This document shows, piece by piece, positions 8,172-17,043 of a stretch of DNA of 64,000 nt. This DNA is from Calditrichota bacterium (GTDB lineage Bacteria > CLD3): positions 148,468 to 212,467 of the forward strand of contig QQUF01000035.1 in assembly GCA_008501735.1 (NCBI GenBank). The letters are read 5' to 3'. Both the position numbers and the translations under genes were made by a program. The notes under the pieces were generated by a model, which had not been told where the DNA came from, did not search any database, and worked only from the letters and a program-made list of their open reading frames with translations. The stretch's first letter is position 1; each line of letters starts with the position of its first letter.

Positions 8172-8951
8172 TCAAAATTTTAAAAAATTGACAATTTCTG
8201 AACTCTCAATGAAAATAAAGATGTAAGCAGAAAGACAAAGTGCAGGACCAAAAGCAAATTGATTTACTTTTTCTTTTTCGATTGATTTAAAAATTAAGAA
8301 AAGAATTACACCCAAAAATGAAGCTAAGAAAAATAAGATTATTGCTTTAAAAGCACCAAGGAAAGCTCCTAACAGAAACATCAACTTAAAATCTCCCATT
8401 CCAAAACCTGATTTTCTTGTAACAATCCAGAAAAGGAGAAAATGAAAAGTGATAATTCCAATTCCTATTCCACCACCAATTACAAAACTCAAAATTTCAT
8501 CTAAAACATTTCCGTTCACAACTCCCAACGAAACTCTACTAACAAAAACCAAAACAACTCCAACCAACAAAACTACATTTGGAATTATTTTATGTCTAAA
8601 ATCAATCACACTTACAACTACTAATATAGATGTAAAGACAAGTGCTTCAGGAAGTCTCAAGACCAAACCGTATTTTTGGTAAACAACTAAAAATAGAATT
8701 CCTGTTAAAAGTTCGCCAAAAGGGTAAATTTTCGAAATTGGGTTTTTGCAGTTTCTACACTTCCCTCCAAGGAATAACCAACTAAAAACCGGAATGTTAT
8801 CGTAAAATTTAATTTCATAACCACATTTTGGGCAACCTGAACGACCTTCAATTTTCTTTTCCTCAGGAATTCTCAAAATGCAAACATTCAAAAAGCTGCC
8901 GATTGCAAGCCCTAAAACAAAAATAAAAATGTCAGGTAAGTAAAAAATCAT
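8172..8951 (-). CDS. pilD: prepilin peptidase / N-methyltransferase PilD
   Basis: 259 residues from the ATG at 8949-8951, which has AGGTG 7 nt upstream; a TTG six codons earlier lacks a comparable site. The N-terminal methyltransferase part has two CxxC pairs (CPKCGYEIKFYDN and CRNCKNPIS). The aspartyl protease residues are in DFRHKIIPN and GFGMGDFKLM. Multiple membrane helices follow. The enzyme cleaves the leader of the GFTLIE prepilins encoded just downstream and methylates the new N-terminus. The 261-nt gap before pilA carries pilA's own promoter. Confidence 0.92.
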   Translation of the reverse strand: MIFYLPDIFIFVLGLAIGSFLNVCILRIPEEKKIEGRSGCPKCGYEIKFYDNIPVFSWLFLGGKCRNCKNPISKIYPFGELLTGILFLVVYQKYGLVLRLPEALVFTSILVVVSVIDFRHKIIPNVVLLVGVVLVFVSRVSLGVVNGNVLDEILSFVIGGGIGIGIITFHFLLFWIVTRKSGFGMGDFKLMFLLGAFLGAFKAIILFFLASFLGVILFLIFKSIEKEKVNQFAFGPALCLSAYIFIFIESSEIVNFLKF

Positions 8952-9037
8952 AAAAAAACACCTAATCAAAAATTCTAATTTTCTAATTCTTTAAACACTG
9001 TTGTCTAAATTTTTAATTTTAATTAACTTCCGCAACT

Positions 9038-10066
9038 ATGAAAAATAAACAAAACCTCAAAGGCTTAACTCTTCCTCAATTAGAAGAGTTCTTCCTAAAA
9101 ATCGGCGAAAAAAGATTTCGTGCTGAACAAGTATTTCTTTGGATTTACAACAAAAAGGCAAAATCTTTTGACGAAATGACAAACCTCTCAAAAGCAACTC
9201 GCGAGAAACTCAAAGAACTTGCTTACATCGAAAATCTAGAAATTGCTCAAGTCCAAGTTGACTCTGAATCTAACACACACAAATTTCTTTTCCAACTGAT
9301 TGACGGCAAAAAAATAGAAAGCGTTTTACTTTTTGGCAACAAAAGAAAAACTGTCTGCATTTCTTCACAAGTCGGTTGTGCTGTTGATTGCGGTTTTTGT
9401 GCAACAGCACAAATGGGACTCTTCAGAAACTTAACTGTCAGTGAAATCATTGACCAACTTTTGACAATCGAAAGAGACTTTGAAGTCAAAGTTACAAACA
9501 TTGTTTTTATGGGAATGGGAGAACCTTTCCACAACTACGAAAATGTAATCGAATCTGCAAAGTTAATGTCTGACGAGAAAGTAACTGGAATTTCACAAAG
9601 AAAAATCACAATCTCGACAAGTGGTGTTTTACCCAAAATCAGAAGGTTCACAGATGAAAACCACAATTTTAAACTCGCAATTTCGCTCAATGCTACTGAC
9701 AACGAAACTCGAACTAAACTAATGCCTTTGAACGCAAAATGGCCAATCGAAGCACTCTTGGAAGAATCGAAATTCTACTCAGAAAAAAACAGAAACAAAA
9801 TTACGCTTGAGTACGTCCTCCTTGAAGGAATAAACGATTCAATCGAAGACGCGAAAAGATTCTCAAAATGGTGTGCCGAATACAACTGCAAAGCAAATGT
9901 AATTCCTTACAACCCAACAAACTCAGACTACAAACGACCTTCTAAAGAAAAAATTGAAAGATTTATGGCAGCACTTGGAGACAAATATGCTTCTGTTACT
10001 CTCAGAGACACTGGTGGAAAAGGAATCAAAGCTGCTTGCGGACAACTTGCAGTCGAACAAGATTAG
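9038..10066 (+). CDS. rlmN: 23S rRNA/tRNA adenine-C2 methyltransferase RlmN
   Basis: 342 residues. The radical SAM cluster is CAVDCGFC (Cys114, Cys118, Cys121). The C-terminal GIKAACGQL carries Cys334, matching the methyl-carrying cysteine of RlmN. RlmN methylates A2503 of 23S rRNA and A37 of some tRNAs. The MGMGEPFHNY and SLNATDN signatures support RlmN over Cfr, which confers drug resistance and is a closely related family; the housekeeping context also fits RlmN. The next gene's start codon is only 9 nt past the stop. Confidence 0.93.
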   Translation: MKNKQNLKGLTLPQLEEFFLKIGEKRFRAEQVFLWIYNKKAKSFDEMTNLSKATREKLKELAYIENLEIAQVQVDSESNTHKFLFQLIDGKKIESVLLFGNKRKTVCISSQVGCAVDCGFCATAQMGLFRNLTVSEIIDQLLTIERDFEVKVTNIVFMGMGEPFHNYENVIESAKLMSDEKVTGISQRKITISTSGVLPKIRRFTDENHNFKLAISLNATDNETRTKLMPLNAKWPIEALLEESKFYSEKNRNKITLEYVLLEGINDSIEDAKRFSKWCAEYNCKANVIPYNPTNSDYKRPSKEKIERFMAALGDKYASVTLRDTGGKGIKAACGQLAVEQD

Positions 10067-10074
10067 GTACAAAA

Positions 10075-11229
10075 ATGTCTAGAGTTTTTATAGTTGGTGC
10101 AGGTTTTTCAAAAGCACTTGCAAATGCTCCTTTAACTTATGAGATAGTTGAAAAAATTTATAAAATAGCAAAGTCTAAATTAGAAATAGACAGAAATGCT
10201 AACTCCTTTATTAAACTCATTGATATTTTAAGAACTCCAATAAGTAATGCTTTTAAATCTCCTCTTTTTTCTGAAGAAGATTCTAAAAATTTAAAAAATA
10301 GAGATCAAGAACAAATTCCTCTTTCAATTGATATTGAATTTTTATTTACAATAATAGACTTAAATCTTTTAAGACCGTTTATTCCTAATGGCAAAGGAGT
10401 GGATTACAGTAGTGTTCCCATTCCTTACTTAGATGGTTTAAACTCTCTGGAACTTGAAAAGGCTAAAGTATTTCTAAAAAATGAGTTCGTAAAGTTACTA
10501 CTTCCAGACTCTTTATCACCTAAAAAGAATGAATTAAATAAGTTTACCAAGTTCTTAAACGAACAAGATAAAATCATAACATTTAACTATGACTTACTTT
10601 TAGAACAAAACCTGTGGAATGAAAAACTATGGAATCCATTAGATGGTTATTTCATAGGTAAAGTTGAAGAAGAAAATTACCTAAGTATCAAAAAACCAGA
10701 AACATTAATACCAATAATTAAACTTCATGGCTCAATAAATTGGCAAGAACGTAGAGATTTAAGTGATTATATTAAAATTAGCTTAGAATCACCAATAAGT
10801 TCAAAATCTTATTTTTCAGGAATAGAGCTAAGAAATGAACCTAATCCTATTCCTGAACATCCATTAACCTCTTTTATGACACTTCCTTCTTTTATTAAAT
10901 CTTTTAGCAAAATTTGGGAGCATAAACTAATTAAAATTGCTCTAGAGTATTTAAGTAATGCAAATGAAATCATAACTTTAGGTTACAGTTTTCCTAACTC
11001 TGATTCTATGACAAACTTTTTAATGTCTCAATTAACGCAAGATGTAAAAATAAAAATTGTAGATAAACAAGCAAATGATATTAAAGAAAGGTTAGAAGAA
11101 GAATATCAATTCAAAAATATAGAACCTGAACAAATTGGTATCGAAGAGTGGATTAAAAATGAATTTCAGTATAAAGAATTTGAAAAATATACTAAAAACC
11201 AAAGATTTATAAGATCTATTCTATCTTAA
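10075..11229 (+). CDS. SIR2-domain protein (SIR2_2-like), candidate defence NADase
   Basis: 384 residues from the ATG at 10075. The nucleotide-binding start is VFIVGAGFSKALA (4-16). Further SIR2-like signatures are ITFNYDLLLE (168-177, Asn171 and Asp173), IIKLHGSINW (214-223, His218) and ITLGYSFPNSDSM near the C-terminus. SIR2-like domains of this class act as NAD-consuming effectors in several anti-phage systems (Thoeris, DSR, SIR2-APAZ). No partner gene is adjacent: rlmN is upstream and a glycosyltransferase downstream. The coding sequence is richer in TTA, ATA and AAA codons than its neighbours, suggesting transfer. The defence role is inferred. Confidence 0.7.
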   Translation: MSRVFIVGAGFSKALANAPLTYEIVEKIYKIAKSKLEIDRNANSFIKLIDILRTPISNAFKSPLFSEEDSKNLKNRDQEQIPLSIDIEFLFTIIDLNLLRPFIPNGKGVDYSSVPIPYLDGLNSLELEKAKVFLKNEFVKLLLPDSLSPKKNELNKFTKFLNEQDKIITFNYDLLLEQNLWNEKLWNPLDGYFIGKVEEENYLSIKKPETLIPIIKLHGSINWQERRDLSDYIKISLESPISSKSYFSGIELRNEPNPIPEHPLTSFMTLPSFIKSFSKIWEHKLIKIALEYLSNANEIITLGYSFPNSDSMTNFLMSQLTQDVKIKIVDKQANDIKERLEEEYQFKNIEPEQIGIEEWIKNEFQYKEFEKYTKNQRFIRSILS

Positions 11230-11237
11230 AAAGATTA

Positions 11238-12368
11238 ATGAAAGTCCTTCACATAATTTCAAGCCTAAATCGAGGCGGAGCGGAAGTTCTGCTTTTGGAT
11301 TTAATCAAAAACTCCTCAGAAAGTTTTGAACACACAGTCTTTTTTTACGAAACTCACCAAAGACAAGAACTCCTCAAAGATTTCCAAAACGAAGGGATTT
11401 CAATTTTAAGTGAAAATATTTTCAACGACTGGAAAAACTTCGACGACTTTCCAAGATTCCGAAAAACTCTAAAAAGAATCAGACCTGACGTTGTTCACTT
11501 GCACAATTCCTTGGGCTGGAGATTCTGTTTTGCTATTTCGGCTTGGCTCTCAGGCTTCACAAAAATCGTCGCTTCGATTCACGGAACTCCAAAAGAACTT
11601 TCTAATTTTGACCTTAAGGTTTACAGAATCACCGAAGGAATTTTAAACTTCGTTGTTTCAAGGTACGTTTCAATTTCCGAACAAGTAACAGTTTACCAAA
11701 CAAAATTTTACGGAACGAACACGAATAAAATCGAACTAATTCACAACGGGATTGACACCGAAAGGCTTGTTCCTCAAAGGACAAAAACTCAAGTAAGAAC
11801 CGAACTCGGTATTTCAGAAAATGAATTGGTTGTCGGAACAGTCGGAAATTTACGTTTTATCAAAGGTCAGGATTTGCTCGTTGAATCAGTGAATTCACTT
11901 TTGCCTGAATTTCCAAATCTAAAACTTGTGCTTGTCGGTAATTTTTCAGAAAAAGATTTTGTAGAAAAGATTCAAAGTTTAATCGAAAACTCTCCCAAGC
12001 CTGAAAATTTTGTTTTGACAGGCGGAAGAAAAGACGTTGCCGATTTGGTAAATATTTTTGATGTTTACGTCCAACCTTCAAGACGTGAAGCTTTCGGCAT
12101 TGCCTTAGCAGAAGCAATGTTTCTTGGAAAACCTGCGATTGCTTTTGCCGTCGGTGGAATTCCTGAAATTTTGATTTCGGAAGAAGTCGGGTTTCTGGCA
12201 GAACCTGAAAACTCAAAAGACCTTGCAGGTAAAATTCGCGAGATGATTCTTTCAAAAAAGCGAAGAGAAATCCGAACAAACGGGCAAAATTTCGTAAAAG
12301 AAAACTTTACTATCCAAAAGATTGTAAAAAAATATGAAAATCTTTACATTCGGATAATTAACTCTTAA
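11238..12368 (+). CDS. family 4 glycosyltransferase
   Basis: 376 residues with the GT-B fold of GT4 enzymes. The N-terminal acceptor domain contains LNRGGAEVLLLDL. The C-terminal donor domain has VGTVGNLRFIKGQDLL and the EX7E motif in SRREAFGIALAEAMFLGKP. It probably transfers a sugar from a nucleotide-sugar donor to a cell-surface glycan or lipid; the specific substrate cannot be told. It starts 8 nt after the SIR2 gene and is followed by recR after 27 nt, a mixed neighbourhood that gives no pathway clue. Confidence 0.85.
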   Translation: MKVLHIISSLNRGGAEVLLLDLIKNSSESFEHTVFFYETHQRQELLKDFQNEGISILSENIFNDWKNFDDFPRFRKTLKRIRPDVVHLHNSLGWRFCFAISAWLSGFTKIVASIHGTPKELSNFDLKVYRITEGILNFVVSRYVSISEQVTVYQTKFYGTNTNKIELIHNGIDTERLVPQRTKTQVRTELGISENELVVGTVGNLRFIKGQDLLVESVNSLLPEFPNLKLVLVGNFSEKDFVEKIQSLIENSPKPENFVLTGGRKDVADLVNIFDVYVQPSRREAFGIALAEAMFLGKPAIAFAVGGIPEILISEEVGFLAEPENSKDLAGKIREMILSKKRREIRTNGQNFVKENFTIQKIVKKYENLYIRIINS

Positions 12369-12395
12369 GCCCACGAAAAAGGTGAAAAGTAAAAA

Positions 12396-12986
12396 ATGTC
12401 TTACCAAATTAATTCTCTAAATCAACTAATTGAAAATCTCGCCAAACTTCCTGGAATCGGCAAAAAAACCGCACAACGTTTGGCATTTTTCATTCTCAAA
12501 ACAGAACGAAGCGAAGTAATGGAACTTGCGAAGGCTCTTGTCTCAGTCAAAGACAACGTAAAATCTTGTTCGGTTTGTTTTAATATTACCGAAACAGACC
12601 CTTGTGAAGTTTGCACAAATCCACGAAGAGACAAGTCGATAATTTGTGTTGTAGAAGAGCCAAGTAACATTCTTACAATCGAAAGAACAAACGAATTTCG
12701 TGGACTTTACCACGTTCTTGGAGGAGCTTTGTCTCCTTTAACAGGAGTTTCGCCTGATACTTTAAAAATTCGTGAATTAATTTCGAGATTAGAAGGCGAC
12801 GTGAATGAAATTATTTTGGCGACAAACCCGACTGTTGAAGGAGAAGCAACGGCAATTTACCTTTCAAAGACACTTGGGAATCTTGGAGTAAAAGTTACAA
12901 GAATTGCACGAGGACTTCCGATGGGCGGCGACATTGAGTATGCTGACGAAGTTACTTTAGCGAAGGCTTTTGCGAATCGAAGTTAA
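12396..12986 (+). CDS. recR: recombination protein RecR
   Basis: 196 residues, the standard length. The helix-hairpin-helix LAKLPGIGKKTAQRLAF (15-31) precedes a zinc finger with Cys58, Cys61, Cys70 and Cys73, then the Toprim domain (ICVVEEPSN; ILATNPTVEGEATA) and the C-terminal RIARGLPMGGDIEYAD. RecR forms a DNA clamp with RecO/RecF in gap repair. Its TAA stop directly abuts the stop codon of the convergent DUF4287 gene, with no spacer and no terminator. Confidence 0.96.
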   Translation: MSYQINSLNQLIENLAKLPGIGKKTAQRLAFFILKTERSEVMELAKALVSVKDNVKSCSVCFNITETDPCEVCTNPRRDKSIICVVEEPSNILTIERTNEFRGLYHVLGGALSPLTGVSPDTLKIRELISRLEGDVNEIILATNPTVEGEATAIYLSKTLGNLGVKVTRIARGLPMGGDIEYADEVTLAKAFANRS

Positions 12987-13538
12987 TTACCTTGCAGACT
13001 CGTAAGCTTCTTTAAGCCAAGAAACAACTTCAGCAGAAACTTCTTCTTTACTTTCAAGTTTCACTCTGTGTGAACACATCGCATTAAAACTGCCCGAATT
13101 TTCAAGTTTTCCTGAAGGTTCTTTGCCTTTTAAATTCAAACCTAAATCCAATCTCTTTTTTGTAGAAGGCTGAATAATTGCGAATTGTTTTTTGCTTCTG
13201 ACACTCACGTAGGCTTTTTTCGGTGCGAATTCAACGTCGTTACCAAAAGCTTCAATTTCACTTTTGAGAACCTCGTAAATTTCTTTTAGATTTTCTTTTC
13301 CTTCATATTGTTTTGCAACAAGATCTTCTTTTGGAGTTTCAGAATCTTCTTTAGATAAATGAACAATTGTATTCGCAAAACCGTGAGTTACACCGAACTC
13401 CGTTTTCAAATATTTTACAGCTTCCATATGTTTCGCAAATGCTTTTGTTTTGAGAATCGTCTTCCATTCCTCCAAAGTTTTACCCGTTTTTTCAGGAATG
13501 TTGTTGAGCATTTTTTGTAGCATTTGATCTTTGTCCAT
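12987..13538 (-). CDS. DUF4287/DUF5655 domain protein
   Basis: 183 residues. The N-terminal part (MLNNIPEKTGKTLEEWKTIL; KTEFGVTHGFANTIVH, about 6-66) matches the DUF4287 pattern. The C-terminal part (YEVLKSEIEAFGNDVEFAPK ... FAIIQPSTKKRLDLGL ... HRVKL) matches DUF5655, a predicted transport-associated or ligand-binding domain. The combination is common in Bacteroidota and Actinobacteria; the function is unknown. No signal peptide, so probably cytoplasmic. It converges on recR with adjacent stop codons. Confidence 0.75.
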   Translation of the reverse strand: MDKDQMLQKMLNNIPEKTGKTLEEWKTILKTKAFAKHMEAVKYLKTEFGVTHGFANTIVHLSKEDSETPKEDLVAKQYEGKENLKEIYEVLKSEIEAFGNDVEFAPKKAYVSVRSKKQFAIIQPSTKKRLDLGLNLKGKEPSGKLENSGSFNAMCSHRVKLESKEEVSAEVVSWLKEAYESAR

Positions 13539-13568
13539 TTTTATACCTTTATTTTTTAAAAATACTTT

Positions 13569-14540
13569 TTAAGCCACAACTCCTAAAACCATAAATGAGT
13601 AAAGAATGTAGCAGAGGACTAAGGCAACAGCTTCCCAGAAGGCAAATTTTCCATTTTCAAAAAACTTAATCATCAAAACCAAAGCAACAAATTGCATCGG
13701 TAAAGTAAACATCAAATTTTCATTCGACATTTGGTAAGTTTCACCTGTTAGAACTGTATTAGCAATTCCAGGAATCCCGATTACTAAAGTACTGTTGAAA
13801 AGTGTTGAACCTGTAAGAGTTGCAAGTCCAGCTTCTTTGTCCTTAAACCAAAAAATTCCAATTAAAGCTGTTATTAATTCAGGCATACTTGTGGCGATTG
13901 CTGAAAAGACTTCCGCAACTGCTCCGCTTCCTATTCCCATAGAATCGGAAATACTTTGAACTCCGCTTACTACAAAATCTCCTGCAAAATAAAAACCTGC
14001 AATACTTATTAAAATGAGCAAAATTGCTACTGGCAAAGCAATGTTTGGAACTTCTTCTTCCTCATCTTCTACTTCTGAAAGCTGGTTGCTTTTGTAAACT
14101 GTAAAGATATAGAAACAAATCAAAAGAATATTCAACCAAACTGGTATAAAACCTTTCGTCAAAGCCACAATTACAAAGAAAACTGAGAAGAAAACAAGCA
14201 AATCCATTGCTTCTTTAATCGACTGTTTTGGTGCAATTTCAACGTAGGTCTGTTTAGTAAAAACCATTGTAGCAAGTGCAATTAACCCAAGAATCAAAGT
14301 TACATTACAAACATTTGAACCAAGTCCATTTCCAACTGCTATTGAAAGGTCAGGAATCGGAGAGTAAAAAACCCCGTAAAGTCCAGACATCAACTCAGGC
14401 AAACTTGTTCCCGCAGCTCCAATCACAAAAAATACCATTCTTTGTGAAAGACCGATTTTTACACCGACAACTTTTCCGCCTTCTATCAAAGCAATACTTG
14501 CAAGGACACAAATTGTCATTCCAATTACAAAATCTAACAT
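13569..14540 (-). CDS. calcium/sodium antiporter (CaCA family, YrbG-like)
   Basis: 323 residues with about ten hydrophobic segments in two inverted repeats. Each repeat carries a CaCA signature: GAAGTSLPELMSG (about 42-54) in the first half and AEVFSAIATSMPELITAL (about 208-225) in the second, with the conserved ion-coordinating Glu in PEL. A central acidic loop (EVEDEEEEVPN) is cytoplasmic in homologues. It exchanges Ca2+, or another cation, for Na+ or H+ across the inner membrane. It lies 30 nt downstream of nothing related; the upstream flank is divergent to the FAD oxidase gene. Confidence 0.88.
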   Translation of the reverse strand: MLDFVIGMTICVLASIALIEGGKVVGVKIGLSQRMVFFVIGAAGTSLPELMSGLYGVFYSPIPDLSIAVGNGLGSNVCNVTLILGLIALATMVFTKQTYVEIAPKQSIKEAMDLLVFFSVFFVIVALTKGFIPVWLNILLICFYIFTVYKSNQLSEVEDEEEEVPNIALPVAILLILISIAGFYFAGDFVVSGVQSISDSMGIGSGAVAEVFSAIATSMPELITALIGIFWFKDKEAGLATLTGSTLFNSTLVIGIPGIANTVLTGETYQMSNENLMFTLPMQFVALVLMIKFFENGKFAFWEAVALVLCYILYSFMVLGVVA

Positions 14541-14679
14541 CGTTTTCCGTCTTCGTTCTTGGTTAAAATTGGCAAGAAAGGTAACTAAAAGACTAAAAAA
14601 ACTATCAAGATTTTTAGGGAAAAACTAAAATTATGTTGTTAAATTCGAGCACTTTAGAAATAACAGGTAAACTTTTTTT

Positions 14680-15792
14680 ATGGATTTTCAAGTTACAATT
14701 ATTGGAGCAGGAGCAGTTGGTTGTGCCGTTGCTTACGAGCTTTCTCAAGATTACGAAACAATCGCAGTTATCGAAAAGGAAGAAGGTGTTTGTCGTGGAG
14801 TTTCAAGCCGAAACAGCGAAGTAATTCACGCAGGAATTTACTATCCTAAAGACTCTCTAAAAGCAAAAGTCTGCGTCGAAGGAAACAGACTTCTTTACGA
14901 TTTTTGTCAAACAAACGACGTTCCGCACAAAAAATACACAAAACTAATCGTTGCAAACGGAAGTGAAGAAGAAAGTTTGCTTGAAGGAATTTACCAAAGA
15001 GGGACTGAGAATGGAGCAGAATTACAAATTTTTACACAAAGCGAAGTCCGAAAACTTGAGCCAAATATCAACGCAACTGCTGCAATCTTCTCACCAAACA
15101 CAGGAATAATTGATTCTCACTCACTTACTGACGCTTACTTACACAAGTCAAATGCAGAACTTTTCGCACACACAAAAGTTATTGGAGTTGAAAAAATTGA
15201 AGGTGGCTACGAAGTTATTGTTAGAGAACACACAGGCGAAGAATTTAGTTTTACGACTGAAATTCTTGTGAACTCAGCAGGACTTTACTGCGACGAAGTT
15301 GCCAAGCTCTGCGGAATTGATTCTGAAAAAGAAAAATATACTTTGGTCTTTTGTAAAGGAGATTACTTTAGTGTTCAAAATGGAAAAAACAAACTCGTAA
15401 GCCGCTTAATTTATCCAGTTGTAAAGAAGAACTTTAAAGGTCTAGGAGTTCATGTAACTCTTTCACTCGGCGGAGAAATGAGACTTGGACCTGACGTTGA
15501 GTTTATTTCAAAAGAGGAAAATTACTACGTCAATCCTTCAAAATCTGCTGAATTTTACGAAGCTGTAAAATCATTTTTGCCATTCGTTGAACCTCAAGAT
15601 TTAGCCCCTGAAATGTCTGGAATAAGACCAAAACTTGCAAGCCACATTGAAGCTCCACCTGATTTTATTGTTTCAGAAGAAAGTGAAAAAGGCTTTAAAA
15701 ACCTTGTAAATTTAATCGGAATCGAATCTCCTGGACTTACTTCAAGTTTAGCGATTGCAAAGTTAGTTCGAGAGAAAATTGGGAAACAGTAG
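14680..15792 (+). CDS. FAD-dependent oxidoreductase, L-2-hydroxyglutarate dehydrogenase-like
   Basis: 370 residues of the DAO/LhgO family. The FAD Rossmann motif VTIIGAGAVGCAVAYELSQ is at 4-22. Further markers are SSRNSEVIHAGIYYP (42-56), where LhgO-type enzymes have the flavin-contacting S-x-H-x-G region, and SGIRPKL near the C-terminus. LhgO oxidises L-2-hydroxyglutarate to 2-oxoglutarate, which would fit the 2-oxoacid oxidoreductase further along. An ATG a few codons upstream in another frame is not used. The stop codon lies inside the hairpin at 15789-15815. Confidence 0.85.
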   Translation: MDFQVTIIGAGAVGCAVAYELSQDYETIAVIEKEEGVCRGVSSRNSEVIHAGIYYPKDSLKAKVCVEGNRLLYDFCQTNDVPHKKYTKLIVANGSEEESLLEGIYQRGTENGAELQIFTQSEVRKLEPNINATAAIFSPNTGIIDSHSLTDAYLHKSNAELFAHTKVIGVEKIEGGYEVIVREHTGEEFSFTTEILVNSAGLYCDEVAKLCGIDSEKEKYTLVFCKGDYFSVQNGKNKLVSRLIYPVVKKNFKGLGVHVTLSLGGEMRLGPDVEFISKEENYYVNPSKSAEFYEAVKSFLPFVEPQDLAPEMSGIRPKLASHIEAPPDFIVSEESEKGFKNLVNLIGIESPGLTSSLAIAKLVREKIGKQ

Positions 15793-15815
15793 AGACGCAA
15801 TGCTTGCGTCTCTAC
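15789..15815. repeat. perfect hairpin with GAGACGC core overlapping the LhgO-like stop codon
   Basis: Two perfect 12-nt arms (GTAGAGACGCAA and its complement) flank a 3-nt loop. The TAG stop at 15790-15792 is inside the left arm. No T-run follows, so it looks more like an interspersed palindromic repeat or processing site than a classical terminator. Related GCGTCT hairpins occur at 29300, 31850 and 44435. Confidence 0.55.
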
Positions 15816-15837
15816 AACAAATAAATTGGAAAATAGA

Positions 15838-16944
15838 ATGTTTCAAAATGTAGTCGGACAAAACAGAGTAAAAGATTTCTTCACTCGTGTAATTCGTGAA
15901 GATAGACTTTCTCACGCTTACATTTTTTCAGGAATGTTGGGTGTTGGCAAAAGTGCTGTTGCTTTTGAACTTGCAAAAATTCTGAATTGCCCGAACAACA
16001 ATTGTGGTGTTTGTCCTGACTGCATTCAAGTTTCAAAATTACAACACCAAAATTTGCACCTTGTTTACCCACTTCCTTCTGTTTCTTCAAAAAATCGAGA
16101 CGACCACCCTTTGAAAGGCTTGAGCGAAAGGGACATTGAACAAATCAAAGAAGAGATTTCCGCAAAAGCGAAAAACCCTTACCACAGAATCGTGATTACA
16201 AAAGCTCGTGAAATTCTGACTCAAAGTATTCGGCATCTTTCGAGTGAAGTTTCTTTCAGTATTTCAAAACACAATTACAATTTTGTGATAATTTTTCAAG
16301 CAGACACAATGAACGAACACTCCGCAAATGCTTTTTTAAAATTGCTTGAAGAGCCACCACAGAAGACTATCTTTATTCTACTTACAGATTTACCGAAAAA
16401 CCTTTTGACGACAATTCTTTCTCGTTGCCAATTAATTCGTTTCGACTTGCTTAGCGAAGCAGAAATTGTTGAATCTCTTGTTTCACAAGGTTACACAAAA
16501 GAAGAAAGCGAAAAAGTAGCTTTGATTTCAAACGGAAGTCTAAAGAATGCTTTAGAAAATTTGAATATAAATTTGACAGAAAAGTTTGATTTAGCTCTAA
16601 ATTTTTTAAGAGTAGTTGCTATTTGCGACCCACAAAAAGTAATTTCTTTAGCAAAAACTCTAAGCAAATCTGAACGGAGTGAATTGATAAATTTGCTTAG
16701 ATTGATGATGAGTTGGTTTACCGATTGCTTGATTTTGAAAGGTGAGTTAACGGAGCGTAAATTGGTTTTTGAGCCTTACAAAGAAAATCTTGAAAAATTC
16801 ATAGAAAGGTACAAGTTCGCAAACTTGCAAAAAGCCGTCGAACTCCTTGAGAAAGCAATTGATTCGATTAATCGTAATGTTTATATTAATTTGCTTTTAA
16901 CTGATTTAATGATTCAGTTGAACAAGACAATTATTGCTCGATAA
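15838..16944 (+). CDS. holB: DNA polymerase III delta' subunit (clamp-loader AAA+ protein)
   Basis: 368 residues from the ATG at 15838; a TTG four codons earlier is also possible. Walker A is GMLGVGKSA, a zinc-binding cluster is CPNNNCGVCPDC, and the region around FLKLLEEPPQKTIFILLT and LSRCQLIRF has the clamp-loader box VII/VIII pattern. Delta' is the stator of the clamp loader that places the DnaN ring (encoded at 43295) on DNA. No SRC-type catalytic finger is expected for delta', and ATP use is uncertain. A terminator hairpin follows directly. Confidence 0.88.
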   Translation: MFQNVVGQNRVKDFFTRVIREDRLSHAYIFSGMLGVGKSAVAFELAKILNCPNNNCGVCPDCIQVSKLQHQNLHLVYPLPSVSSKNRDDHPLKGLSERDIEQIKEEISAKAKNPYHRIVITKAREILTQSIRHLSSEVSFSISKHNYNFVIIFQADTMNEHSANAFLKLLEEPPQKTIFILLTDLPKNLLTTILSRCQLIRFDLLSEAEIVESLVSQGYTKEESEKVALISNGSLKNALENLNINLTEKFDLALNFLRVVAICDPQKVISLAKTLSKSERSELINLLRLMMSWFTDCLILKGELTERKLVFEPYKENLEKFIERYKFANLQKAVELLEKAIDSINRNVYINLLLTDLMIQLNKTIIAR

Positions 16945-16969
16945 GAAAGCAAAATTTTACTTTGAAGTT

Positions 16970-16991
16970 ACCGACTTTTAGTCGGTTTTTT
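16970..16991 (+). terminator. rho-independent terminator after holB
   Basis: ACCGAC and GTCGGT form a 6-bp stem with a 5-nt loop, followed by six T residues, 26 nt after the holB stop codon. The layout is classical. Confidence 0.75.
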
Positions 16992-17043
16992 GCTTTTAAC
17001 AATTTTACAGTTTTTATGGAAAACTGAACGAAAGGAAAATGAT

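Noticed and set aside
9001..9037. Sigma54-type element before rlmN or the peptidase gene
   Set aside because: No GG-N10-GC match with a sensible context was found in either direction.
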